From Membranipora membranacea (taxonomy: Eukaryota; Bryozoa; Gymnolaemata; Cheilostomatida; Membraniporidae), in the NCBI GenBank assembly GCA_914767715.1, contig OU612070.1:18218025-18282024 (forward strand): a stretch of 64,000 bases of DNA, read 5' to 3'. The notes beneath the pieces are model-generated. The model made no database searches and had not been told where the DNA came from. It worked only from the letters and a program-made list of their open reading frames with translations. Below are positions 1 to 12,900 of the stretch, piece after piece. The position numbers were made by a program, and so were the translations under genes. The stretch's first letter is position 1. Each line of letters begins with the position of its first letter.

Positions 1-3000
1 TGATACCAGAGTATATCTTTCTTGGCTACTATGAGCAGATTAACCAAGATTTCCATGTCATTAAAGGGATAGAGAGACTTGAATTATATATAATTTCTTG
101 CAAAATTCAAAATGGAGATTTTGAATATATCAACGAATCCACTTTTTTTTAAACTGGTCACATACCAAAACTTCGCGGGCCTATAGACTATAGACTAGTA
201 TTACCAAAATACAAGCTAGTGACTACAGAAACACAGTGACAGTCAGACCAATGAGTTAGTCAGACAGTGTGATATTTATAGTTTTAGTACCAATACAACT
301 TATTATATCAACTTACTCCATGTGTCACTGCACAGTGCTATTGGCATGATACTCAGCCAAAAATAAACACCACAATAATCTGAACATACTCGGATGAGTC
401 AGTGAGGTACACTACATCATACCACCAGTGACCAATGAACTAAGGTTTAGTTAGTTCATTGATACCACTACTCTACTTACTACTGACTACCAGCCAGAAG
501 ATTCAGATTGAGATACTAGAGTAGATAGCTATTTATCTTGTTATCTTACTGTAACTATACTCTGAGATATAATATAGTCTATGACTACTATTAGACTATT
601 GAAACCGGTGCGGTAGCACTCACAGATTTAAACTGTTATAACATCACCACCACTACAATACGAAGCTACTCTAAGTTATCAGCAGGTGTATAAAATCAGT
701 CATTCTCAGGTCAGTGTGGGTGACTCAGTAGGTTGACTGCCACTCTATAGTGGATGCACACATCAGTTAACAGCCATATTATTACCTGTACAAACAATTC
801 AAGTTAGACCATCAGATTCCTTTATAGCGTGAGTTGGTAAGTAATGTAGTCGTTGAGTTGCGCACCGATTTATTTATACCATAACTTCTTGCTCTCAATT
901 TGATGCTAAGAAATAAAAGATTTTATGGAATAACACTTATTGTTAAGTTAACTTGATTTGGCAGCAGCTCAAAACATTAAAAACACAAATATTCATCAGC
1001 AAATATAGATTGAATGAAAGTGAGAAAGAGCATGAGCTTTGTACCTACAAACTAACAATGAGGTCTCTTTTCCCATTTGCTTTGCTTAAAGGTGATGGTT
1101 TCATCATGCAGTATTTGTATGATAAACAATACCAGCACTCAACTTGGAGGACATGGCACTGTTAGTTTTGGTCCAGAAGTCCTTCCTAACTGTAATGCAA
1201 TATTCATCTTTTAGCACAGCATCATGGGAAGGGGCCCGGGGGTGATGCTAAGTTTACTGCGAGGACCAGGGCTTTCTATGCCCTCAACCATGAGAATTAC
1301 CGCTAAGGCTGTTATATTTGTTTGTGAAGCTCATTTTAGAATTTCTGCACTGTCATTTTGTAACTACTGTTATAGGTTGTAAACTATGATGTAAGATGGT
1401 AAGAAGAACTCAAAAATTATATAAATCCTCTGATGGGAAAAAATATATATATAAAAGCTGAAGGCCTATATTTTGCTTTTTATTATATTTCAGCACACTG
1501 ATATAAAATGGATATGGTATAATTTGAAATACAAGCACAGTCTGTCAAACCTCGTACAAGTAAGTAAATACAGGACAGGGGTAAGGAGTTTGTTATCACA
1601 TAGTTTTCCTTTCTAGAACCATCGCTAATAGGCTCATTATCTAATCAATTGATAAATTGGTGACTATTTCCGTTGTGAGGAAATGAGACTTGAATATGTA
1701 ACTTTTCTTTTGACAATATAATCAGAAGAGTTAAATTCTGTTGGAGTCAGCCAGAAATACTAACTAATCTTGATCAAAATGTTCCATCAGCCAATTTATT
1801 CTAGAAATGTAGGTGTTAGTATTTTACATGTGTGCATTTATATCCTGCAACCCTCCTGCATCCCTCTTGCACATCTCAGTCCCTCGGAATTGGTAAACAA
1901 TTATTACATATTTTTGATGTGACCAACCTTTCAGCGACTATACCAAATCAGCTAATCTGTCCCAAAAAAAAATCGACACTGTGCAAATATACTTTCGTCT
2001 AATGAGCGCTGATATGATGCCAAATATGAAGTTTTCATGACTTTGTAAAATGATATGTCCAGTCCCAACAGATGAGGTTGATCGCAAAAGCCTTTCCTGT
2101 CTCTAATTATAGCCACATGTATAACCTTGGCTATAGCTTCATCATGCATAGTTTTTGTACGCATTTCCTATAAGTAAAACACAGCCCTCATATGTTTTTT
2201 TAGGCTATGTTACTAAATCTATGATAGGCATTCCAATGATGCTGTAAATCAGAGTTGAGCCTTTCCCTCTCTATGGGAATAGAATACTTATCCCCTTAGC
2301 AAGTGTTAGGTTATCAAATGGATTTGTCATAGTAAGAAATTTAGATGACAAGGATTCAAAACCAGAATGGGGCAAAATTTCATATTCAGTAAAATTTGAT
2401 GTAATTAATTGATATATAATTGAGCCAAGAAAATTTCAAATAACAGTTCTATCCCTACTCCTATGTATATCAAGTAGATAGGCATTGGTTCTGGCAGGCT
2501 GACATTTTACTCATTGCACTCAGGGTGAAAATGGAAGAGTGAATGCCACTAAGTTTTGCTATAATAATAAACCTTAGAATAACATCATAACCTATCAACA
2601 TTGCACTATGCTTGATATTGTGTCTAATTAATTAGCTCAGAAAATAGTTGAGGTACATTTGAACAAATTAGAGTGTAAGGGTTATAGGTTGTTAAATACT
2701 AAGAAAACTGGTACTCCCATATAAATGAAAGGGAAGCTGTAGTTATATCACATCATTTTTTATGTACAACAAACAAATATCTGACTTAATGCCCCTAAGG
2801 ATCCCATTGTGGAACATGCTATGCAGTATGTTATGTTTCCAGTCCTCTCAACAGCACTCATCAACATGTTAGAATGATACCAAATATATAATATGTGCTG
2901 ATAAGATATTATGTATATATGATACATACATTAAGTGAGCAAGTATACCACTTCCATTCAGGTTTATATATTTCTGTTATTGTCTAAAATGTATCTTTGA

Positions 3001-3056
3001 AAGATTCATGAAATTCTTGAAATATATACCCTAAGATGTCTTTGTAGCCGTTGCAG
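1..3056. other. upstream non-coding region
   Basis: No exon could be supported here on either strand. The sequence is AT-rich with only short open frames lacking recognisable domains. A small hairpin is formed by AATGAACTAA (434-443) and TTAGTTCATT (451-460). A possible acceptor (TTGCAG, ending at 3056) lies 17 bases before the start codon of the following gene, so a 5' untranslated exon probably lies somewhere in this stretch, but I could not locate it. Confidence 0.5.
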
Positions 3057-3073
3057 TTACTTGCTGATATTCA

Positions 3074-6000
3074 ATGATGGAGGGTAGTGTTATGTATGGA
3101 TCGGAGCAGCAGCACAGCTACAAACTATCAGCAGAAGCTCAGGAGTTTGTGCCGTCACATGACCCAGCAAACCTACCTAAGTACATGTTTAATTGTTACC
3201 CGTTTGTTACTGAGAACGCTTCTGCCTCTCAGCATCGTAACGTACAGAGCTCTCCTCAATCGTAAGTCACAGACACCATTATATAACACTACCACTAGTT
3301 GAGATTGATTGACATCTTAAACAGGTTATCAATATCTGAGGGTAGCTGTAGAAGCTTAGCCTTGTCACTGCCGGCTACTACAAAAAAAAGTAGCCATAAG
3401 CAGTCGCTATGTGGAAGCTCTATGGGAGAGGGAATAACTATTCTTAAACTGTCAAGAGACAAACTTGTTTTCTCTTCAATATCATTTGCAATAACCACAA
3501 AGTGAATCTGAGTGACATAGTTGTGATGTGACCATACCAAACTCCACGAGTAAAATGATAAGAAGCTTGGCGGTTCATTTGTTGTATCGTGAACAATGCG
3601 CTGAATCAGCATGACTTTTAATTTACCATCACAGTTCTGGTTGATGATGAAGGTTGTGTCTAATACTGGTGATGCAAATTGACGATGAACTTAACATTGT
3701 ATTTTTTGTGAGTTATTTGCCTTGGGGTAATGTAGAACTGAGATAATCCACATAACAGACTTGACTGGGGCTGGGCTAATCTACCAATGTACACATGATA
3801 CTGTTGGTAACTATGGTTTTTTATCTGTTCATTACCCTTGGAGAGCTGTTTAGAACATTTCTACAGCTGAGTAATGAACTAATGATATATCCCCAGGCAG
3901 GGCAGCGTTGCCGTTTTTATTGTCTTAATCCAGCTGCTATTCATGCGTTGGGGATTATCTGTGAATTCTTAGTACAATTATCAAAGCCGACCATATTTCA
4001 CGTATGTTCAGTTTTTATCATACGACATTAGAAGACTTTGTGGTCTTTTGATGTTTGTGGCTGTTGCCTTGTTGAAATCACATTGCTGGTTGGTCAGTTA
4101 CTTTTCCCAGAATCACCAAACCCTCATCTTAAATGTTATGTCCATATTATTTTGAATTCATGTCCATATTTCAAAAGTTTTTGTTTCCAGAATTAGATAT
4201 ATACAGTGTCCATATCATCTATTTTAGTGCCTCTCAATCGAAACATGCTCACCATGGTACTTACGGCCAATCGAGGAAATCTGCACATCCGTTAACATAT
4301 CCCCCGCCACGTGGATATAATACTGGTACCTTCTCACACAGACCACCCACCCCAGGTAAGTTTCTCACATAGACCACTTGCCCCAGGTGAGTGTCTCACA
4401 TAGACAACCCGCCCCAAGTGAGTGTCTCACATATCCACCCGCCCCATGTGAGTGTCTCGCACGGGCCACCTGCACTAGGTGGCTGATGCGCCCGCCCAAA
4501 GTATGTGACAGCCGAATGGGATTTCAAAACACTTGGTCTCATCTCATAATCTATATCATTGGCAGTAAACTGTGAGCAATTTGAATTCTGAGCATGGCAC
4601 ATTTTCTCTCTTCTGTTGTATTTTGGTTTCAATCTCCTTGTTTTTGATCTCAGTTAATAATCCATTAGATGCCATAACTTATTGAAATACTGCCTTTAGA
4701 GTCACTATGAAAAACAAAACACCTGATAGCAACAGCAAACAGCTTTTCATTGTGTTCAATTTTATTACCAATCATTGATATGAATGAACCCTTAGTTATT
4801 ACGCAGATTGTTGGGTTTCAGGGTTTGTGTAGCTCAAAATAAAACTATTTTGTGGTAGTACTATTCGTGGTGGTACTATGATATGGACTTTCTCTGATGC
4901 TTGTTGTAGCGTGTATGTATAGACAAGGAGCTTACACATCTTCCTCACAAGTACGCGGCGGCGGGACATTCTACTCAAACCCTCGGTGTAATAATCACAG
5001 CAATGACAGATCACCAGCCTATAGCCCTGTATCACCTCCACACATACCACCACCTCAGTATAATCATGGTTATCCACCTCAGATGTCACCAGGGACGTCT
5101 TCTCGACCGCCCCATCCTCCACACCCTAACACTCAGCACCCACAGGCTACATTAACCACCACACACAATAAGGATAACTGGCAGAATGGCAGCACGTCGT
5201 CGTCAGCAGCATTGTCAGTTCCTGCACACAGAAAACATCTGCAGGTTAGCTTTGTATTTTAGTTAGTGAGAGATTAGTTCGTCTTATTAATACATTACAT
5301 GACGTATCCGTGTAACCTGTACGTCTATCTGCCTGTATTAGGGAGGTCAGGAGGTATCTATGTTACAAATGGTGAGACATAGGACTAAATATTACCTTGA
5401 CTATGTTAGATATTGACCATGAGGGGACCATATCTGACCCTATTTATGTATGTTTGCTGGACCACATTTCTCGTCTTTGATTGGTCCACAAGTTCAGAAT
5501 CTAATGTAGCTGACCATTGTAAACTGAGACGACAATCAATGCATAACGTTAAAGCTGCAAGATTTTTAGCTTTATTTAGATCCTGACACAAAGTCTTATG
5601 CTGATAGCCATGCTATGTATTTTACCCATATACAAAACACTATGATTTTACCACTGATCCATAAATTCATATCAATGGTCTCACCAATTTGTCCAAGTTT
5701 ATGTCCTTCAACTAAAGAGAAATATTATACTGTTTATTGAGCATTGGCTTTTCTTGGCAGCACTTTAATATTTGAACTAGTCACTGGATATTATTGTATG
5801 CAGAGTACCTATAATATTTACAATCTCCAGCTAGGGTAGTCATAGCATATTAGTCGATGTTTTAGAGACAGACACAAAGGCACACAATTGGTTATTAATG
5901 CCTAGTACATAACATGGCTATATCATAGCCAACAATTGGTTCAGCGTGCTTATTTTTATAAGGGACTAAATGAACTGTAACTAGTATAGAGCTTACAAGT

Positions 6001-6972
6001 TAAAACACACATGTCAAGTTACTTCACTCAGACAGGGCACAGCTGCTCAATTTTATACAAGTTTTTTAAAAAACAGAAGACTTTTCGGTTCTTTATGAAG
6101 TACATTGATAGTAAGCATTCGCTTGAAGTAGAAAACACAACAGGCCAGCATTAGTACAAGTCTAGCAGTTCCTAGCAGCAGGCCTAGTCATGGAATGGCT
6201 GTTGTATTTATTTCCATCTTGTGCTTGTAGTTCCAGTTCGCTATGAGTTAAGCTACTTTTTTTGAGGGAATTTTCTCGGAGTACTTGGAATGCAAAATGT
6301 TTTTTTACATCACCATATCATACGACTGAATTGATTATGATGTGTATGCCTCCTAGAATAGTGAAATATTTTTACCATTCTCTAGCCTCACTTCAATGTT
6401 GCAACAGCTCAATTAATTCTTGTTTTCGTTTTTGATTTTAATAAGACAGGATCAGAGGCTATTAATATATTATGCCTGTACAGGCTGCAACTTCGAATTA
6501 GATTTTGTCACAATTCTAAGATCACATTGATTGCCACTACTAACTAACAGTGGCAGATATTTCTTTGGTTAGATATATTGTGATTGCAGTCATAATCTGT
6601 TATCTTATTATTATCATTACATGCGTGGCGACACTGTTACCATCACAGAGTGCATGGCACATGTATCACAATTTCATTCTACGTTACTGTTGGTACTTTG
6701 ATTCACTAATAAGGAGAGCTAACTGTATAGCTACACATGCCAGTATTAAAACGGAATAAGCATAATATCTGTTTAACTTGCTTTTGTAACTCTGTGTTTT
6801 ATGTTGTATATGCAGAAGCAAAGCTCTAATGGAGAAAGGAGATCGAAAATATCGGTGGGAACACAAAATCAGCATGGATCTAAATCAGAGCAGCGTGGTA
6901 CACATAAGTCAGCCGGAGTTAGCCGATCAGCTGTACGAACTATCATACTAGTAGACACTGCTGCTCAAACAG
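3074..6972 (+). CDS. SECISBP2L: SECISBP2L N-terminal exons 1-4
   Basis: Residues about 1-270. Exon 1 (3074-3261) ends at a GTAAGT donor after two bases of a Ser codon. Exon 2 (4228-4355) is Ser/Pro/His-rich. Exon 3 (4910-5244) is low complexity, rich in Pro, Tyr, His and Ser. Exon 4 (6816-6972) ends in VDTAAQT, which continues as DFASEIAD in exon 5. That motif is the best conserved block of the otherwise divergent N-terminal half of SBP2L proteins. Exon 3 starts after TTGTTGTAG, not at the later TAG at 4920-4922, because only the former keeps frame. Confidence 0.88.
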
Positions 6973-9900
6973 GTTACATTTAATTATATTATCTCGACTG
7001 CTCCAACTTACTGCTTATTATGGACTAAAATATCTGGTGGACAGTATAGTCCTAATCCCAGTCACTCTCTAGAGTGTACCTGTTAAAACTCAATTAAACT
7101 TTCTTGGATGACAGCTATATCTACTGCATGCAATAGGAAGTTTTCACCGAAATCAATCAAAAATGATACTGAACATCAACAACCCTGCTGACACTGCTCT
7201 ATATTGCCACCACCAGTTTTGCCAGCAGCCCATCCAAAAGATGGCTATTGTATTTTTGTACCAGTTGTTTGCTTTATCTGATTGATGTACTGCTGACATT
7301 CAATCATCTTGAATATACTAGTTGTCCATAGTGCTATTCCGATAGCTAATGATGAGTTTACATAGCAGACCACATAGACCACGTCCTGGCTGTGACATTC
7401 TGATACTATCTTTGATACAACCAAGCTTTGCATTTTTGAGCTTTTATGAAACCAAGTTTCAAATTTGAAAAAGTGATAATATTATTATTAATATAATAAT
7501 ATTGCTGACATCTTGTCAACACTTTTTGCATGTTCTTGTCGATCATCACCCCAATGTGCATGATGGATATGGTTATATCTTGTCGATCATCACCCCAATG
7601 TGCATGATGGGTATGGTTATATCTTGTCGAACATCACCCCAATGTGCGTGATGTGTTTTAATCACTTTTTTATATTTTCTAGATTTTGCCTCTGAGATTG
7701 CTGATCACACTTTAGAACAGATGCCTAATGCTCTCTATCAAGGCAAACGTAAAGTTAAGCGTAAAACATTACCTTCTAGATCAGTAAATCATGATTCCTC
7801 CACAGACAGTGAGGAGCTAGACCACAGTGACTCAGGCTATTCCAGTCCATTACATCGTCAAAACCAGATATCAAGCGGTACTGATGCTCGCACGAAAACC
7901 AGCTCAGAGTCCTCCAACTTACAACCACCCATTTCTTCGGTCGGTAGGGTAGGACATGTATCAGCATCTTCCCTTACACCAGTAACACATTCTATAATGT
8001 CTACCCATCCAGTAGTAACTGTCTCTCAAGCACAGTCTATGAGTACTGTCTATCATACGGCAGCAGTATACAGCCAACATCAACACATTTCTCATATGCC
8101 TCATCACAACTCTACAGCTGGCAATGTTTGTATGAGCTATGCTTCGGCCCTCTCAACACCATCCACAACAGCAGCGCTACATAACATCACATCCCTGTCT
8201 GGAAACTTACCGATATCAGCTGAACAATCGGCTCAATTAGATGAAGGTGCTAACTCCGAGGAGGAGATTGAAGGGGAGGGCGAGGAGGGGGCGCTAACTA
8301 CAAGAAAAAAGAAAAGAAAACGAGGTCGGCGTAGGCGCAAAAGAGGTTTGTCTTTGATATTAATAAAGATTCAATTAGAAAAGGAGTTCCATGGTGCTGA
8401 AGTAATGAGCGAGACAAAAGGGGTGGTTGGTGATGATCAACTAGTTTAAGCCTTTAGGGCTGCGTTTAGGGCTGCGTTTAGGGCTGCGTTTAGGGCTGCG
8501 TTTAGGGCTGCGTTTAGGGCTGCGTTTAGGGCTGCGTTTAGGGCTGCGTTTAGGGCTGCGTTAACAACAGGCTGGTGAAGTAAATATGCTGGATACCATT
8601 TTTGAGTTTAGGTGTGAGAATGAGAGTTACTGTAGGCGGTCACACACTCAATAGTTCATCAGACACTCAGTGTATCATAAACAATACTTATCTGACAGCT
8701 GCTCATATATGTACCAGCTGGTTATTGGACTGCCGATGATAATGCGCTGCCTCCACAAAAACAGTGCTGCCCAAATTTGGCCAACCATAATAACAACAGC
8801 TGGAGTTTGTAGGAATAAGTATCATTAGTTACCAGCAGCCAGCTTTTGTAATAAGATTGGTAAACCATAACAAAAGTTATAAAAAATAGGAGATTTTCTG
8901 ACTTAAAACACACATATAGTACAAAGTATAAAAAGTACTCATTGTGTATGACTCTGAAGATGGTGCAAAGTTGGCGCAAGCCAGTATGATAAGCCTCAAT
9001 AATATACATCATACTATACACTCATCAAATAGCCTATCAAGTGCTTATAAATAGCCTAGTATTAGTAATACAAACAGTAAAATAATGGCCAATCAGTGAC
9101 TTCATGTATATTACATCATGTATCCACACAGCTTTTTTCTTTCGCTTATTCATCGTCAGACAAATGAGAGGGAGTTCATTGGTCAGATACCACCATACAT
9201 ATATAAATGCTTATTTATAAGTTTATGGATATCACCAATGATGCCATACTGGTGAAATATTTGCAATTTCCTTCCATGATGTATATAGATTGTTGCTCTC
9301 TTGTAGATAAGGGAGGGATCGAAGCTGCAGAGATCAAAGAATCATCACAGAAATCATACATGATGGGCGCCGGTCATGAGGTAGGCATGTTGTATCTTAC
9401 ACTGAAAATGTGTGCTGAATTTATATACCAGTATGTATAGGTTTGGCGGTATTACAAGTATTGTGTATAGTGTTGAGCATAACCTGGGATGGAGAGCTGA
9501 AATAAATAAGGCTGTTATTTGCAGACTCGATGTATAGTCCATATGTGTTTACTTTATCATTCCTCAGTACATTGATAGCATATGGAAGCGAACTGGGCAT
9601 TGCCTGAATAGTTTACAGTCGAAGGTCGCTGACAAACACAAGGGAAGATAACTAGTCCTCTATTTTCACCGACTATTTCAATGCCTTAGGTGGCCAATAG
9701 AGGGAGCTGCCACATCAAATCAGTGCCGATTTGCCAAAAATGAGACATTAATTTTTTGATGAATTGATAAAAGATTGAAAACTGGATCTAGTATCAATAT
9801 ATTTTGTGCTGATGTTCAACGTAGGGTTGTGTTCTATTCCGTTGGAAATTGAATTGTTGCGTTTATCAATCTTACTTCAGTGGTTATACTATTACAGTGG

Positions 9901-12900
9901 TTATACTATTACAGTGGTTATACTATTACAGTGGTTATACTATTACAGTGGTTATACTATTACAGTGGTTATACTATTACAGTGGTTATACTATTACAGT
10001 GGTTATACTATTACAGTGGTTATACTATTACAGTGGTTATACTATTACAGTGGTTATACTATTACAGTGGTTATACTATTACAGGGGTTATATTATTACA
10101 GTGGTTATGCTATTACAGTGGTTATACTATTACAGTGGTTATACTATTACAGTGGTTATACTATTACAGTGGTTATACTATTACAGGTGTTATATTATTA
10201 CAGTGGTTATATTATTACAGTGGTTATACTATTACAGTGGTTATACTATTACAGTGGTTATATTATTACAGTGGTTATACTATTACAGTGGTTATATTAT
10301 TACAGTGGTTATATTATTACAGTGGTTATACTACTGCAATGCTTATATAATTGTTGCAGGGCTATCAGTCACCTATATTGAGTCAGGAGACACCGTTTAA
10401 TCTGTTGGCTCCTGAGATGATCTCAGAAAACTTTCCTACATTCTCAGAGGCTGGACTCTATGATGGTGAGTAAAATATCCAACACTATATGACATTATGC
10501 AACAGAATATGACAGTATGAAGTATAATATATGACAGTTGCAACAGCAAATGACAGTACAACTTGTTGGTGTACTGTAAAACATAAATAAGATTAATACA
10601 CTTAGAGTTGGTTAACATTGGTATATGAGCCCATAACCACCGGGACTCTTCGTCAATGTTACGAGTACCACTATAGTATGGGCTAGCTGCGACCTTGGCT
10701 ACCTTGGCTACCTTAGCTACCTTGGCGTTGGATGGTTTTCTAGCGTTATATCATCAAACTCCAGCTAACCCCTTGAGATAATAACACACATAGCCCATAT
10801 TGTCTGTGTTATGATCATGAAATATCACTATAAGTCTTTATCCCCTCATGATTATCTCTTGTAAATACTGACTAAGCATATAAAAAACGGGTATGTTGGT
10901 AATTTATAGTAACATCAGCAAAAAGGGCAATGTGCAACTAGGTCAGAATTCGTTGAATAAAATGAAAATCCCAAGAAAATAATACAACGCAAAACCTAAA
11001 ATATTACCACAACACACCTAAAATGATCGTGAAAGTAACTATCCACTATCACTAGTCATTGCTGTACCCCTTACAGTGATGGGTGGTGGTTCTTCGAACC
11101 AGGTGATTCTGCTGCGGGCCGGTTTAGATAATGGGAAGTTACATGACGTTGCAATGCTCTCATGCGGCGTGCTAAGTTATGTGAAGTCAGGCAGCTCATA
11201 AGCTGATATTGATACTGGTGTCAGATCATAAGGATTAGATGATAGACATGAGTGAAGCCACCGGATGGCACATGGTACATATTTCTGTCGGTTTGGACAA
11301 AAGCAATATACCCATATCCATACCAAATCAGGGTGTTCACATATCTGTCACATCTCTGTGATGGTTGGGAAATATTTTACATAAAATCTGGAATTTTACT
11401 GCACGCCTGAGTAGCATCTGGTCAATGATGCATTGTAATATGATATTACTGTATGTAACCTACCCTGTACACTGTACACCCATCATATTAACATCAACGA
11501 TGAGCTGTACAGCCTACTGTACAGCCTATGTACACCCTATTGCGGAGAATGACTGAATCAAAAACAAATAAGAACAGTTATCATGTATTTGTAATGGTGC
11601 TGTGCTGCAAGCTGCTAGTCTCTCAAGTATCTAATAAAATAATTCTCTGTCTACTCCGCTCAGCTCGTTTCAGCTCGTCTCAGCTCTTAGATATTATTAG
11701 TTTACACCTTCTCAGATTATAGAGATGAGAATAGAGTTGAGAATAGAGTTTAGAATGAACTAAGTTAACCCTCATACTCATAGGGGTGATCACTGCTCAA
11801 AGGATGTGAGATATGGATCAATTTCCTCTCACAGACAGCTGTTGTCTGCCTGCTCATATTATATCATAAATTTTATTTTTCCTTAATCTGATGGTAAAGA
11901 CACTTTGTGCTAGAATGTTATGTGCGTATTTATATTACCCACATCCTGTGTTTACTAACTGGACTTGTGACAAATCCTTTACCTGAGTTTAATATCTGGA
12001 GTTTAAAATATATACTATTGGTCTGCAGCCTCTTTTGGCATTTGAATAGCCAAGAGTTAAAGCAAAGTACTTTCTTTCTAGATTCTGCTTTTCTCTTTGC
12101 TTAACGGCAATGGTAGATAGATATGATTAATCTTCTCTTTTATCGGTTGGTGATCTGACATTGTAACACTGGAAATATTGATTTGTATTTTTGGACAGAT
12201 TCTTCAGAATGTAAACTTTCGGGCAAGCGCAAAAAGAGACGAGAACAGGCAAATAAAGCTGCTATGGAGGAGCAACTAGAGATTGATCTGGAGCAGCAGG
12301 CACTCAAAGTCGTTAACCAAACTCCAGTTATTGTAAAACCTACACCAATTCCAATACAGATCGTCACAGCTCCACCTCCCCCACAGCAGCAGCAGACCGG
12401 AGGCAAAAAGTCTCAAGCCCCTGTGTCTGTTAATATAATGGACTTTATCAAACCTAAAGCAGCCTCAAATGTAAGTGAGATTGAACACAACTACCAAGAC
12501 ATGTCGATCCCTGTAAATCCCAATGTTGTTTCTTATTCGATCTATTTCCGTTAAACCAGAACCACCATAAATCATATATTTTATTAAAAAATATTTACTG
12601 GTAGCATCACTGCAAACGGGAAAGGTGGATGCGATCAACTTACACAGTACTTACACAGTACTTACACAGTACTTACACAGTACTTACACAGTACTTACAC
12701 AGTACTTACACAGTACTCACATAGACTTTTCTGTTTTTAGTCTATAGCCACTTCAGATGCAGACTCATCTACTCTACACAGTAAAAGAGGAACTATGGTA
12801 ACGCCCCGATCCACTGTGCTCAATCCCCTAGACTCTTCATCTCCTTTAGTCAAGAGAGGAAAAGAAAGGGAAACTCCAAAAGCCAAAAAGCCAAGCGCGC

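Noticed and set aside
1952-2164. 70-codon minus-strand frame
   Set aside because: Acceptor-like sequence upstream but no partner exon, family or donor that would make a gene. Could be chance in AT-rich DNA.
3295-3612. 105-codon minus-strand frame in SECISBP2L intron 1
   Set aside because: Protein-like in places, but no conserved motif and no splice partners. An old insertion is possible but not supported.
8346-8449. Readthrough extension of SECISBP2L exon 5 to a stop at 8449
   Set aside because: Open, but a donor at 8346 and the phase of exon 6 fit the downstream conserved domains. Readthrough would remove the RNA-binding domain.
8453-8560. Interstitial telomere
   Set aside because: Only TTTAGGG within a 12-bp unit, not tandem heptamers or hexamers.
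9806-10400. Three long overlapping + strand frames of 156-191 codons
   Set aside because: They are the 17-bp minisatellite read in all three frames. The repeated peptide has a 17-residue period and no gene signals.
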